Source: WJKG01 sp964627305 | GTDB taxonomy: Bacteria; Zixibacteria; MSB-5A5; GN15; FEB-12 | Reading direction: 5' to 3' | Length of the DNA: 64,000 bases | Assembly: GCA_964627305.1 (NCBI GenBank) | Contig: CAZVHP010000001.1 | Span: 248,001 to 312,000 of the forward strand | Shown: piece after piece, positions 44,443-52,173 of the stretch | Numbering within the stretch: the first letter of the stretch is position 1 | Layout: every line of letters starts with the position of its first letter | Made by a program: the position numbers and the translations under genes | The notes under the pieces: generated by a model | The model's input: only the letters and a program-made list of their open reading frames with translations | Databases searched by the model: none | Told to the model about the DNA's origin: nothing

Positions 44443-46206
44443 TTACATCTTGAGCTGTTTACGGGCGAGTTCGCCATACAACGCAGATCGCTCCAGCAAT
44501 TGCTCATGCGTGCCCTGATCGACAATCGTCCCCCTGTCCATTACGATGATCCTGTCAGCGTCGCGAACCGTAGCCAGCCGGTGGGCAATGATGATCGATG
44601 TCTTTCCCTTAAGTGCCTTGTCGAGCGCCTGCTGAATCAATTCTTCGCTGCGCGTGTCCAGCGATGATGTGGCCTCGTCCAGCAGCATGATGGGCGGATC
44701 CTTCAGTATGGCCCGCGCCAGGCACACTCGCTGACGTTCCCCACCAGAGAGAGTCACCCCGCGCTCGCCAACTTCGGTCTGGTATCCATCGGGCAAAGAT
44801 GCAATGAAATCATGGATGTTCGCGATTCTGGCAGCTCGAATGATCCGGTCCAGGTCGGCATCAGGATCGCCATAGGCGATGTTCTCCCGCAGCGATGCCT
44901 TGAACAGCAGCGGCTCCTGATCGACCAGCCCAATCTTAGATCGCAGATCTTTCACCAGCACTCGTCTGACATCAACGCCGTCTATAAGAATGCAACCCCG
45001 GTGAGGATCAAAGAAACGCAGGATCAGGTTGATGACCGTTGTCTTGCCGGCCCCGGATGGTCCGACAATGGCAACCCGTTCGCCCGGCGCGATTGACAGC
45101 GACACATCCCTAAGCCTGAAGCCGTTGTCGTCATACGCAAACGACACTCCTTCAAACACGATATGGCCGCGCACATGTTTGAGGTGCATCGGGTTCTCAT
45201 CCTCGGCCACCGCCGGCCCAATGTCAAGATACTCAAAAATGCGATGTACCGAGGCCATCGCAATTTCTACGTCGACATTGATCTGCGCCAGATCCTGGAT
45301 CGGCGAATAGAGATAGCCGACGAGAATGTAGAACGCCAGCAGAGTCCCCAGCAGCACGGTATCGCCGGCCACCAGATAGGCGCCCCAGGCCAGTACTGCA
45401 ATCGGTGCCAGCATCGTCACGAACTGCACCAGGTTGATTGCCAGCGACGTGAAGACACTGTTTCTAATGTACAGTCCGGTCAGGGATTTCAGGACACCGT
45501 CGGTAGTCTCTTTCTCGCGACGCTCCTGTGCAAACGCCCGGATCGTCCGAATGGCCGAGAACGACTGCTGGTAGCGCCCGGACAACCGTGCGATCGTCTC
45601 CTGCAGCGCCCGGCTTATCCGATGCAGCGACAGCCCGAAGCGATTGGAGAGGAAGATCGTAATCGGCACCGGGATGAGTACTATCAACGTCCACTTCCAA
45701 TTCCACACGAGAAGAACCGTAAGGACACCCGCAACCAGCAGGACGTTCATGACAAACATCAACAGCGTCGATGACAGCAGTTGCTGAACGCGCTGCACGT
45801 CCGAGAGCAGCCGTGACATTATTTCCCCGACCTGATTCCTTTGAAAGAAGCGCAGCGGCACATTGGTAAGATGATCGAACAACTCGCTGCGCATATCCGC
45901 GATGATACTCGCCCCTACCCGACCGGCCAGGTAGTCGCGCACCACGGAGAGCCCCAGATTAGCGAGATAGATTCCGGCCAGAAAAGCGCCGTAGTAAACC
46001 ACCGGCGTGGCATTCGGGTTGCCCCCTGATTCTCGCTGCTCGGCCAGATCGGGAATGAGATCATCGATCAGGTACTTCAGGGCCAGCGGCATGGCAATCG
46101 TGACGACCGTCAAAGCGATCATCGTGGCGAACAGCAACAATTCCAGTTTCCAGTAGGGCCTGAGATAGTACCAGAGCCGCCTACGCGTTTTGGCGTCGGG
46201 TATCAT
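44443..46206 (-). CDS. ABC exporter of the putative RiPP locus (fused membrane and ATPase domains)
   Basis: The 587-residue half-transporter has six spans (about 1-310) and a C-terminal ATPase with Walker A GPSGAGKTT, signature LSGGERQR and Walker B IMLLDEATSSLD, then the H-loop IIIAHRLATV. It has no C39 peptidase domain, so it does not itself cut a leader. It resembles MsbA-like and multidrug exporters, and alone it could be a lipid or drug exporter. ATG 46206 follows GGGAG and overlaps the B12 radical SAM gene by 26 bases. That overlap ties it to the peptide-modification genes, so export of the mature peptide is the likely role. Confidence 0.87.
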   Translation of the reverse strand: MIPDAKTRRRLWYYLRPYWKLELLLFATMIALTVVTIAMPLALKYLIDDLIPDLAEQRESGGNPNATPVVYYGAFLAGIYLANLGLSVVRDYLAGRVGASIIADMRSELFDHLTNVPLRFFQRNQVGEIMSRLLSDVQRVQQLLSSTLLMFVMNVLLVAGVLTVLLVWNWKWTLIVLIPVPITIFLSNRFGLSLHRISRALQETIARLSGRYQQSFSAIRTIRAFAQERREKETTDGVLKSLTGLYIRNSVFTSLAINLVQFVTMLAPIAVLAWGAYLVAGDTVLLGTLLAFYILVGYLYSPIQDLAQINVDVEIAMASVHRIFEYLDIGPAVAEDENPMHLKHVRGHIVFEGVSFAYDDNGFRLRDVSLSIAPGERVAIVGPSGAGKTTVINLILRFFDPHRGCILIDGVDVRRVLVKDLRSKIGLVDQEPLLFKASLRENIAYGDPDADLDRIIRAARIANIHDFIASLPDGYQTEVGERGVTLSGGERQRVCLARAILKDPPIMLLDEATSSLDTRSEELIQQALDKALKGKTSIIIAHRLATVRDADRIIVMDRGTIVDQGTHEQLLERSALYGELARKQLKM

Positions 46207-47614
46207 CCAGCCACTCCCGGAAGTAGTTGCGGGCCGCAAATGCTCTTGCCTCCGGCGCCAGGGCCGTCCGCATTCGTTCCAGCCGCTCGTTCATCATGCT
46301 TTCCCACAGACGAACACCATCCCCGCTGAGGTCCCGCGAGGGGACCACCTGCATGCTTGCTTCGTACTGGTCGGCTGCATCTTTCCACCAGTCACCAGAG
46401 TTGAACTCCGCACCGAACTGTGACTGATACCACTCTCGCTGGTCGTCCACGGCGCATCCCGGAAAGTGCATGTAGCCATGAGGCGCCCATATCAGATACG
46501 AGGGCGACTCCTCCAGCTCTCGATCCATGAACGCAAAGGTCTCATCCAGCGTCTGCCGCGTTTCACCCGGATGATTGAATATCACATTGGCTCGATGCAT
46601 TATGCGATGCCTGGTTAGAAGACGGCTGACATGCCGAAACTGCTGCAGATAGCGCTCCGGGTGACGAGTCTTGTTCATGAGTCGGAGCATATCCAGAGAG
46701 CCGCTCTCCAGCCCAAACTGAACCTCCACCTTCAGGTCCGCAAGCATGGCGATATCTCTCTCATCAAGATACTCCGGGCGCGTTTCGAAGACAATCCAAT
46801 AGTCATCTCCGCGCTCGCATAGCTTGCGAAGGAACTCCCTGCGCCACGACGGTCTCATGCCAAAGCAGGCATCGGCGATTGCGATTGAGTGAGGCGTCAA
46901 GAAGTCGTACAGGCGTTCCATTTCATCGAGGGCGGCAGCGACCGTGTACGACCGCCAGCGTCGGTCCTTGGTCGGCTCCATGCAGAACGAGCAGGCAAAC
47001 GGGCATCCCCGCGAGAGATACAGGCACGGCCCCTTGATGCCCTCCGGTACATGTTCCCGAACGAAATCGGCCAACAGGTCCCACCGATAGGGAACGAAAT
47101 GCTCTTCGCCGACTGCCGCTCCCCGGATCACCCGCGTTGCATTCGGTCGCCCCTCCCGGGCGTGTCGCTCGGCCACGTGTTCCAGCGCCAGCTCACCCTC
47201 GCCGCAGACCACAAAATCAAACAGCCCGCTGCCGTTGTCAAATTCGTTTGGCCGGGCTGTGACGTGGTATCCGCCGACGACTATGAGTTTCTCAGGGAAC
47301 AGATCCCGACAAATCCGAGCCACAGACAGCGTCGCACGATACGACAGCGATGTCCAGCAGGAAATCGCCAGAATATCAAACTCGTGCGATAGAAGAAAGC
47401 GCCGAACGTGTCGCTCATAGCGGCGGATTTGCGTGGGGCTGTTGGGGCGTCCGATCTGCTGCTCGAAATCGGCATATGACACCCCGAAGCGCCGGCTCAG
47501 GTACGATGCCAGCCAGACCAGCGACGTCTTGAGTTCCGCCCGCTCCATCCACGGTGGGTAGAAAAAGCAGGACGGATGAAGTAAGAGAATGTGCGGCGTC
47601 TTACCGCTGGTCAT
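46181..47614 (-). CDS. B12-binding domain radical SAM protein
   Basis: The 477-residue protein has an N-terminal cobalamin-binding Rossmann domain (about 8-150, with IVVGGYHVTARPNEF and VVCGEGELALEHV). A radical SAM core follows with the cluster motif SRGCPFACSFC (Cys 204, 208, 211) and later VQFGLESGSLDMLRLMNKTR. The C-terminal part (about 400-470) is specific to it. Such proteins often methylate unreactive carbons or make C-C bonds in peptides and lipids. The start at 47614 overlaps the previous SPASM gene by 14 bases. Its place after two SPASM enzymes and before an exporter suggests action on the same peptide. The reaction is unknown. Confidence 0.85.
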   Translation of the reverse strand: MTSGKTPHILLLHPSCFFYPPWMERAELKTSLVWLASYLSRRFGVSYADFEQQIGRPNSPTQIRRYERHVRRFLLSHEFDILAISCWTSLSYRATLSVARICRDLFPEKLIVVGGYHVTARPNEFDNGSGLFDFVVCGEGELALEHVAERHAREGRPNATRVIRGAAVGEEHFVPYRWDLLADFVREHVPEGIKGPCLYLSRGCPFACSFCMEPTKDRRWRSYTVAAALDEMERLYDFLTPHSIAIADACFGMRPSWRREFLRKLCERGDDYWIVFETRPEYLDERDIAMLADLKVEVQFGLESGSLDMLRLMNKTRHPERYLQQFRHVSRLLTRHRIMHRANVIFNHPGETRQTLDETFAFMDRELEESPSYLIWAPHGYMHFPGCAVDDQREWYQSQFGAEFNSGDWWKDAADQYEASMQVVPSRDLSGDGVRLWESMMNERLERMRTALAPEARAFAARNYFREWLDDTRRQNA

Positions 47615-48716
47615 CAGGTACGACCACCCGTTCGTGCTCGGCCCTGAACGGTGCCAGAAGTTCGGCCATCTGTTCAGTGATGGTCGGCTCGATCCCGCGC
47701 TTCCGTTCAATCTGGTAAATGCAGTACGGGTTGTTAGCCCGTTCGCCCGAAGCTGACACCGAGGTCGTCATACAGCCACCCCTGCACAGCGGCAGGAACT
47801 GACAATCGCGGCACTCACCAGAGGCTGTGTCGCGCGTGAACTTACGATTGTACAGGAACCTGGTCGGGTCGTTCCATATCCTGGTGAACGATGATTCCCG
47901 AATATTGCCCTCGACGAACTCCGGTTGCTGCGACAGACAACCCTTCACATCCCCGTTTGAGCAGATCCCGGCCACGCGCGTGCCGGCATAGCATCCCAAG
48001 TACGGCACATCATCCAGCAGCTTGCTGCCCTTGCAGCCGTAATAGCCGATATTCTCGCCGACATCGATCGGGACCCGTCCGTCTCTCTTGAGTTCCATGA
48101 TCTTGTCGATCATCCGTTCGAACAACTCAAGATCCATCACCATGTCCTTCTGCATCCGCCCGGTGACAGTCGTCATCTGGATCCGCCATTCGCTGGCGCC
48201 GACATCAACAAGGTCCTTGTAGATGTGATCGAGGTCGTCAATGTTGACCCGTGAAACCTGCGTGACAGCCTCGAACCGCTGCCCGGCTGCGCGCAAGTGC
48301 CGCATCGCATTGAGTGCTCGCTCGTAGCTTGACTTGTGCTGACGGATATAGTTGTGCACATCGCGGCTGCCGTCGAAACTGACCCCGATATTGCCGAAGC
48401 CAATGTCCACGAACTGCCGGGCGATGTCCTCAGTCACCATGTAGCCGTTCGTGATCAGAAAAGTGCCTATCCCGCGCTCTTTGCTGCGACGCGCCAGCAC
48501 CGGCCAGTCCTTCCGCATCAGCGGTTCCCCGCCGGACAGTGTTAACCCCCGGCAGCCAAGATCCGCCAACTCATCGATCAGTGCCAGCGACTCCTCTGTC
48601 GTCAGTTCATCACTGCGCGGAACACCGGCAGAAGTCCCGCAATGGATACAACGCATATTGCAGGCATAGGTGATCTCCCATACGACTTGTTCTGGGAAGA
48701 ACTTGAACTCACTCAT
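47601..48716 (-). CDS. Radical SAM/SPASM enzyme, second in the RiPP locus
   Basis: The 371-residue protein has the SAM cluster motif ITYACNMRCIHCG (Cys 19, 23, 26), GLTLSGGEPLMRKDW, and a full C-terminal SPASM region for auxiliary clusters: GICSNGDVKGC, GECRDCQFLPLCRGGC and a last Cys in NNPYC. SPASM enzymes such as PqqE, AlbA and anSME modify peptides or proteins. The N-terminus starts directly with the barrel, so it lacks the extra domain of its upstream neighbour. It lies three bases after that gene and overlaps the B12 enzyme. It probably makes a bond in the Cys-rich precursor. Confidence 0.9.
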   Translation of the reverse strand: MSEFKFFPEQVVWEITYACNMRCIHCGTSAGVPRSDELTTEESLALIDELADLGCRGLTLSGGEPLMRKDWPVLARRSKERGIGTFLITNGYMVTEDIARQFVDIGFGNIGVSFDGSRDVHNYIRQHKSSYERALNAMRHLRAAGQRFEAVTQVSRVNIDDLDHIYKDLVDVGASEWRIQMTTVTGRMQKDMVMDLELFERMIDKIMELKRDGRVPIDVGENIGYYGCKGSKLLDDVPYLGCYAGTRVAGICSNGDVKGCLSQQPEFVEGNIRESSFTRIWNDPTRFLYNRKFTRDTASGECRDCQFLPLCRGGCMTTSVSASGERANNPYCIYQIERKRGIEPTITEQMAELLAPFRAEHERVVVPDDQR

Positions 48717-48719
48717 CTG

Positions 48720-50099
48720 TTACTCCTTTCCGGCGGTTCGCACTTCGGAGGCCTGTTGCGCCTGTTGACGACGCTGCATCTCCTGCTGTCGCGAAACCGC
48801 GATAATTTCCAGCATCGGCTGCAGGTTGTGCTTCCAACCCTCGCACATCTGCTCATCGGACAGCCCTCGGTCCACCCGACGGGCCGGACAGCCCCCCATG
48901 CAGACAGGAAGGACACTGCACTCAAGGCATCGACTGTCTTCAAAGGGGGTATATTCAAAAAGCCGCGTGAAATTCGGATGCAGCAAGTTGATTTCATCCA
49001 TAATCGTTCCCGAGGCTTTGCTCTGATCACCGACATCATTCCAGCAGCGGTAAAGCCACCCCTCGGGATCGACAAGAAACGCGTTGACCGTCTGCGTCAT
49101 GCAGAACGTCGAAATCGGCGAGGGGAGTTTCTGGATCACGAAACCCCGCTGGAGCAGTTCATGGTAGTACTGCACCTCAATCTGGGAGAAATCCGCCACC
49201 TCATAGCAGGCCTCAGCGATATTCGAGCAGACCTGTGACGCCGCCTCTACCATGCCGAAATACACCCCCACTTTGTCCCGCAGCCCCGCTTCCACAAGCT
49301 CGTCGAGCAACTCGCTGATGTCATCGACGGTAAACGACTTGTCGACATTTACACGAACCCCGATCTGCATCTTCCGTTCAACGGCCGCCTGTACGTTGAC
49401 GATAATGCGATCAAAGCTGTCACCGCCGTTTCGCAACGGACGCTTCGTATTGTGAAGCCGCGCCGGGCCGTCCAGAGTCACCTGCGCGCTGAAGACTCGA
49501 AGCCCCATCAGTCTGTCCACTGTCTCCGGGGTCAGCAGGTAACCGTTGGTGACAATCGATGAGCTGTAGTCAAATTTGTACTCCTGTCCAAGATCGAGAA
49601 AAGACTCCGTGAGATCCTCGATCACGTCCAGAGCCAGCAGCGGCTCCCCGCCGTACCAGCCAACATCGAGCGCTCCGATTTGTCTTGCCTGCTTTTCAAC
49701 AAACTCTATGACGGCCTCGATGACTTTCGGAGACATCTTCGTGGCAGTGTGTTTCTCAAAACAATAGGTACAGGCCATGTTGCAGGCCATTGTCGGTGCT
49801 ATGACCAGGCCCAGCCCCGTGCGATTGAATCGGCTGAGGTTATGAGCCAGTTTGAGCCTGGTGATCTCGTCCACATCACCAGTGTGCACGAAACACCCAT
49901 ACTCGAGCTGCTTCAGTAATTCGCTTTCCGATTCGGTCAGCTCAGGTGAAGGATTCCGCTCGAGCTTGGCTGCCAACTGCTGATACACCTCCAGGTTCTC
50001 CTGTGTCATCAGCGCCACCGCGCCGGATAGGGCATTGTAGGCGAGGACATAACCATCCTGCCACGGGTGGAAATGGTTGTATCGAGATATCTTAGGCAT
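48720..50099 (-). CDS. Radical SAM/SPASM peptide maturase with an N-terminal extra domain
   Basis: The 459-residue protein starts with about 95 residues before the barrel (KISRYNHFHPWQDGYVLAYN, then NALSGAVALM), a type of N-terminus common in maturases of Cys-rich peptides. The SAM cluster motif is APTMACNMACTYCFEKH (Cys 106, 110, 113), with DVGWYGGEPLLAL following. The SPASM region has VDPEGWLYRCWN, SRCLECSVLPVCMGGC and a final Cys in DEQMCEGW. The tail is Gln-rich. It is the first enzyme after the precursor gene. The N-terminal part may recognise the leader peptide, which is an inference. It resembles ranthipeptide- and sactipeptide-type enzymes. Confidence 0.88.
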   Translation of the reverse strand: MPKISRYNHFHPWQDGYVLAYNALSGAVALMTQENLEVYQQLAAKLERNPSPELTESESELLKQLEYGCFVHTGDVDEITRLKLAHNLSRFNRTGLGLVIAPTMACNMACTYCFEKHTATKMSPKVIEAVIEFVEKQARQIGALDVGWYGGEPLLALDVIEDLTESFLDLGQEYKFDYSSSIVTNGYLLTPETVDRLMGLRVFSAQVTLDGPARLHNTKRPLRNGGDSFDRIIVNVQAAVERKMQIGVRVNVDKSFTVDDISELLDELVEAGLRDKVGVYFGMVEAASQVCSNIAEACYEVADFSQIEVQYYHELLQRGFVIQKLPSPISTFCMTQTVNAFLVDPEGWLYRCWNDVGDQSKASGTIMDEINLLHPNFTRLFEYTPFEDSRCLECSVLPVCMGGCPARRVDRGLSDEQMCEGWKHNLQPMLEIIAVSRQQEMQRRQQAQQASEVRTAGKE

Positions 50100-50244
50100 G
50101 ATAAGTATCCATGGTGCGAACTTCGAGACGAGGGTTACCAGTGTCTTTGCGCCGGCTCTCCGTCTGTTACGTGGTCCTTGCTATCTCCTGCCGGCCGATC
50201 AGCATCTCTCAGGGAAGTCGTTGTGACACGACAACCGAAGAACT

Positions 50245-50277
50245 GGCTCGCGCCGTGCGAGGGCCACGGCGCGAACC
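50245..50277 (-). terminator. Hairpin between the precursor gene and the maturase genes (attenuator)
   Basis: A 13-bp stem (50245-50257 with 50265-50277) and a 7-base loop lie 18 bases after the precursor stop. On the minus-strand RNA all 13 pairs form, one as G-U; on the plus strand that pair is C-A. A true U tract is lacking (AGTTCTTCGG follows). It may limit read-through or protect the upstream mRNA so that precursor is made in excess over enzymes. Confidence 0.55.
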
Positions 50278-50294
50278 ATAGTCTCTGCAATCGC

Positions 50295-50417
50295 TTAGAT
50301 CTCGACCGGATCAATACCGTACAACGGCTTAATCCCGCAGTAGGTCGAGCACTTCAGTCTGCAGTCGCCGGTAACCGACTGACGCAGCGTGTTCTGCGGA
50401 TCGATCAAATAGATCAT
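50295..50417 (-). CDS. Candidate RiPP precursor peptide, 40 residues, three cysteines
   Basis: A GGAGGTG ribosome site lies six bases before ATG 50417, one of the best in the window. The 40-residue product starts MIYLIDPQNTLRQSVTGD, continues with C19-RLK-C23-STY-C27-G, and ends KPLYGIDPVEI. The cysteines are spaced C-x3-C-x3-C. The motif Y-x-I-D-P occurs at residues 3-7 and 33-37, on both sides of the Cys core. It sits 195 bases before two SPASM radical SAM genes, with its own promoter and a hairpin after it, as expected of a modified peptide precursor. No GG cleavage site is present. I do not recognise the family; thioether formation at the cysteines is one possibility. Confidence 0.75.
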   Translation of the reverse strand: MIYLIDPQNTLRQSVTGDCRLKCSTYCGIKPLYGIDPVEI

Positions 50418-50458
50418 TCAATTCACCTCCCTTCGATCATTCCGCGGTTCACTCCTGT

Positions 50459-50495
50459 GCCTTACCCGTCCGTATTTCCATTCTGGCGGCAAGGC
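50459..50495 (-). promoter_or_regulatory. Stem-loop in the leader of the precursor gene
   Basis: In the minus-strand RNA GCCUU/AAGGC, CCG/CGG and CC/GG stack into a long hairpin with small internal loops. It ends about 40 bases before the precursor start. Further pairing (CCCGU/ACGGG, CUCA/UGAG, GUGGU/GCCAC) is possible between 50476 and 50540, so the leader of about 210 nt may be a regulatory RNA. It matches no riboswitch known to me. Confidence 0.45.
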
Positions 50496-50636
50496 TCACC
50501 TCGTGGCACGTAGCACCACATAGCTATGAGTACGGGACGGCCCGCAGGGGACCTCCCGGCTATTAAGATTCGACCGGTTCATACTTCCAGATGATAGCAG
50601 TTTCAAAGATGTTATTCTAACTCTCGATTATCTGGT

Positions 50637-50666
50637 ATTATAATCACATGACCCGCACGCGGTCAA
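50637..50666 (-). promoter_or_regulatory. Promoter of the RiPP locus
   Basis: On the minus strand TTGACC (50666-50661) and a perfect TATAAT (50642-50637) have an 18-bp spacer. Transcription would begin near 50630, about 210 bases before the precursor ATG. A weaker second promoter may lie near 50590-50620. Confidence 0.65.
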
Positions 50667-51063
50667 GAGATTCCACGTCGCTCGCCACGAGTCTCTTACG
50701 ATCTGAATGCGAGGGCTGTTCGACAGCATCAAAAGGAAACCGCTTGTACAGCACCCGGTGCCCCCTGCTTGCACCAATCAACTGCGATGTTTCACATCGT
50801 CCTGGATGACGTCGAGTTTGGCACCGACAACTCCGGGCAGCGGAACCTGAAGTTTGAGGTTGTTAATCATCACTCCACGGGGTACAATGATGTGGACCAC
50901 TTAGTGAACACGGCACCGGTCGCTCGCTGGCAATGGCCCGATAGCGATACATGAAGCCAGAGGCCTGATCAGCCGAGCGGATTCACGCGCACGCTGCAGT
51001 CGTGAGTGCCCCTCCGCTCTGCTCCGGCGCGTGCAAACCGCAAGAGAAGGAGGCACAATTGCG

Positions 51064-52044
51064 ATGCTGAGCCGGAAGGATGCTCGAGTTGTCGAGCGAC
51101 CAACCCGCGAAAGGCTGGCTCTTCGCACGTTCACGGCCGTGCTCTGTCTGCTCGTGACGGGGGATATCTTGGCTCAAGACACATTCGAGCCACCCGCCTC
51201 TGGCTTTGAGACCGGCTGGGAGCGGTCCGAGCAACTGCTTACCTTCATCGGGCATGATCTCTACGCGCATATCAACGGCGGCGCCGAGTTGTATCACGAG
51301 TTCGGATTCGACCGGCTCCATGTTCAGTATTACCGGAAGGCTGACCAGGAACTGACCCTTGAGGTGTACCTGATGACCGACCCCAACGCTGCCCTCGGAC
51401 TCTACCTGCTGAAGGCGGCCCAGGAGAGTCCCGTTGACGGCATCCGCGAACGTAACAGCGGCGATGCTTCGCAGATTGTCGTCGTCAAGGGAAGTGCTTT
51501 TGTCAGAATCAACAACTACACTTTCACCGACTCCCTGTTGCCGACGATGGTCAATCTGGCCAACACGGTGACCGTGAATCTTCCCGATGAGCCGGCTCCA
51601 GCCTTGCTCAGCCGTTTGCCCCTCACAGGTCTCCAGCACGGGACTGAGCGCATCATTCGCGGTCCCTACGCACTGGCCCAGGAAGCGAATCTCGGTCAGG
51701 GCGACATCCTGCAACTGGCTGGCCGCATTTGGGGGGTGCTCGGACGATACACTGATCAGCATGACTCGACCTTCACGCTTATCGAAGTCCGCTATCCCGA
51801 TCCGGAGCGCGCAGGCGCCGCATTCAATCATCTGATGCACAACCTTAATGAACTGCAGACCATCATAGAGAAAGAGCGCCTCTCATTCACTTTCCGGGAC
51901 CATCGCGGCCGATTCGGTGAGGTGACGGTCCGGGACACGATAATGGTATTGAACCTGGATATGTACAGCCGTGACAGCCATCCGGCTGCCGGCGATGCTG
52001 ATACCACGACCGCCTCTGGTCCTTCTGATGCTCCGAAACCCTGA
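51064..52044 (+). CDS. Exported protein, DUF6599-like
   Basis: The 326-residue protein has a signal peptide (about 15-40, LALRTFTAVLCLLVTGDILAQ). Its mature part opens with GWERSEQLLTFIGHDLYAHI and NGGAELYHEFGFDRLHVQYY, the hallmark of DUF6599 proteins, followed by TLEVYLMTDPNAALGLYLL. The C-terminus is rich in Asp, Thr and Pro. No enzyme motif is seen. GGAGG lies upstream of both ATG 51064 and TTG 51058, either of which may be used. It is divergent from the RiPP operon, so the shared intergenic region is the only link. Function unknown. Confidence 0.75.
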   Translation: MLSRKDARVVERPTRERLALRTFTAVLCLLVTGDILAQDTFEPPASGFETGWERSEQLLTFIGHDLYAHINGGAELYHEFGFDRLHVQYYRKADQELTLEVYLMTDPNAALGLYLLKAAQESPVDGIRERNSGDASQIVVVKGSAFVRINNYTFTDSLLPTMVNLANTVTVNLPDEPAPALLSRLPLTGLQHGTERIIRGPYALAQEANLGQGDILQLAGRIWGVLGRYTDQHDSTFTLIEVRYPDPERAGAAFNHLMHNLNELQTIIEKERLSFTFRDHRGRFGEVTVRDTIMVLNLDMYSRDSHPAAGDADTTTASGPSDAPKP

Positions 52045-52173
52045 AGGCCCCAATACCCTGCAAACTCGCGATCTAACGCGGGTCTCCTTCTCATCGCAGC
52101 GGCGGCTTGGTAGGAACGCCGCTTGACGTGCCTCTGTAAGGGAACCCGTGATGCCTCTGCCGTAACCGACTTC

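Larger units (their letters stand above)
50418..51063. other. Divergent intergenic region: RiPP leader and DUF6599 upstream region
   Basis: The 646 bases contain the RiPP promoter (50637-50666) and its structured leader on the minus side. The rest (50670-51063), upstream of the DUF6599-like gene, holds no well-supported gene. A 30-codon minus-strand frame (50778-50870) and a 61-codon plus-strand frame (50769-50954) overlap there, and neither has good support. Confidence 0.45.

Noticed and set aside
50476..50540. Possible c-di-GMP, TPP or cobalamin riboswitch in the RiPP leader.
   Set aside because: I compared the visible motifs with the consensus cores I know and none matched; only generic structure is claimed.
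50778..50870. A 30-codon minus-strand frame (MINNLKLQVPLPGVVGAKLD...) upstream of the RiPP promoter.
   Set aside because: Its ribosome site is only two bases from the ATG, and it lies before the operon promoter. It could be a second peptide but nothing supports it.
50769..50954. A 61-codon plus-strand frame before the DUF6599-like gene.
   Set aside because: No ribosome site, no recognisable motif, and it overlaps the frame above; probably chance.
52098..52123. Stem AGCGGCG/CGCCGCT between the DUF6599-like gene and the antiporter gene.
   Set aside because: The 7-bp stem has a 12-base loop and no U tract; termination is not supported.
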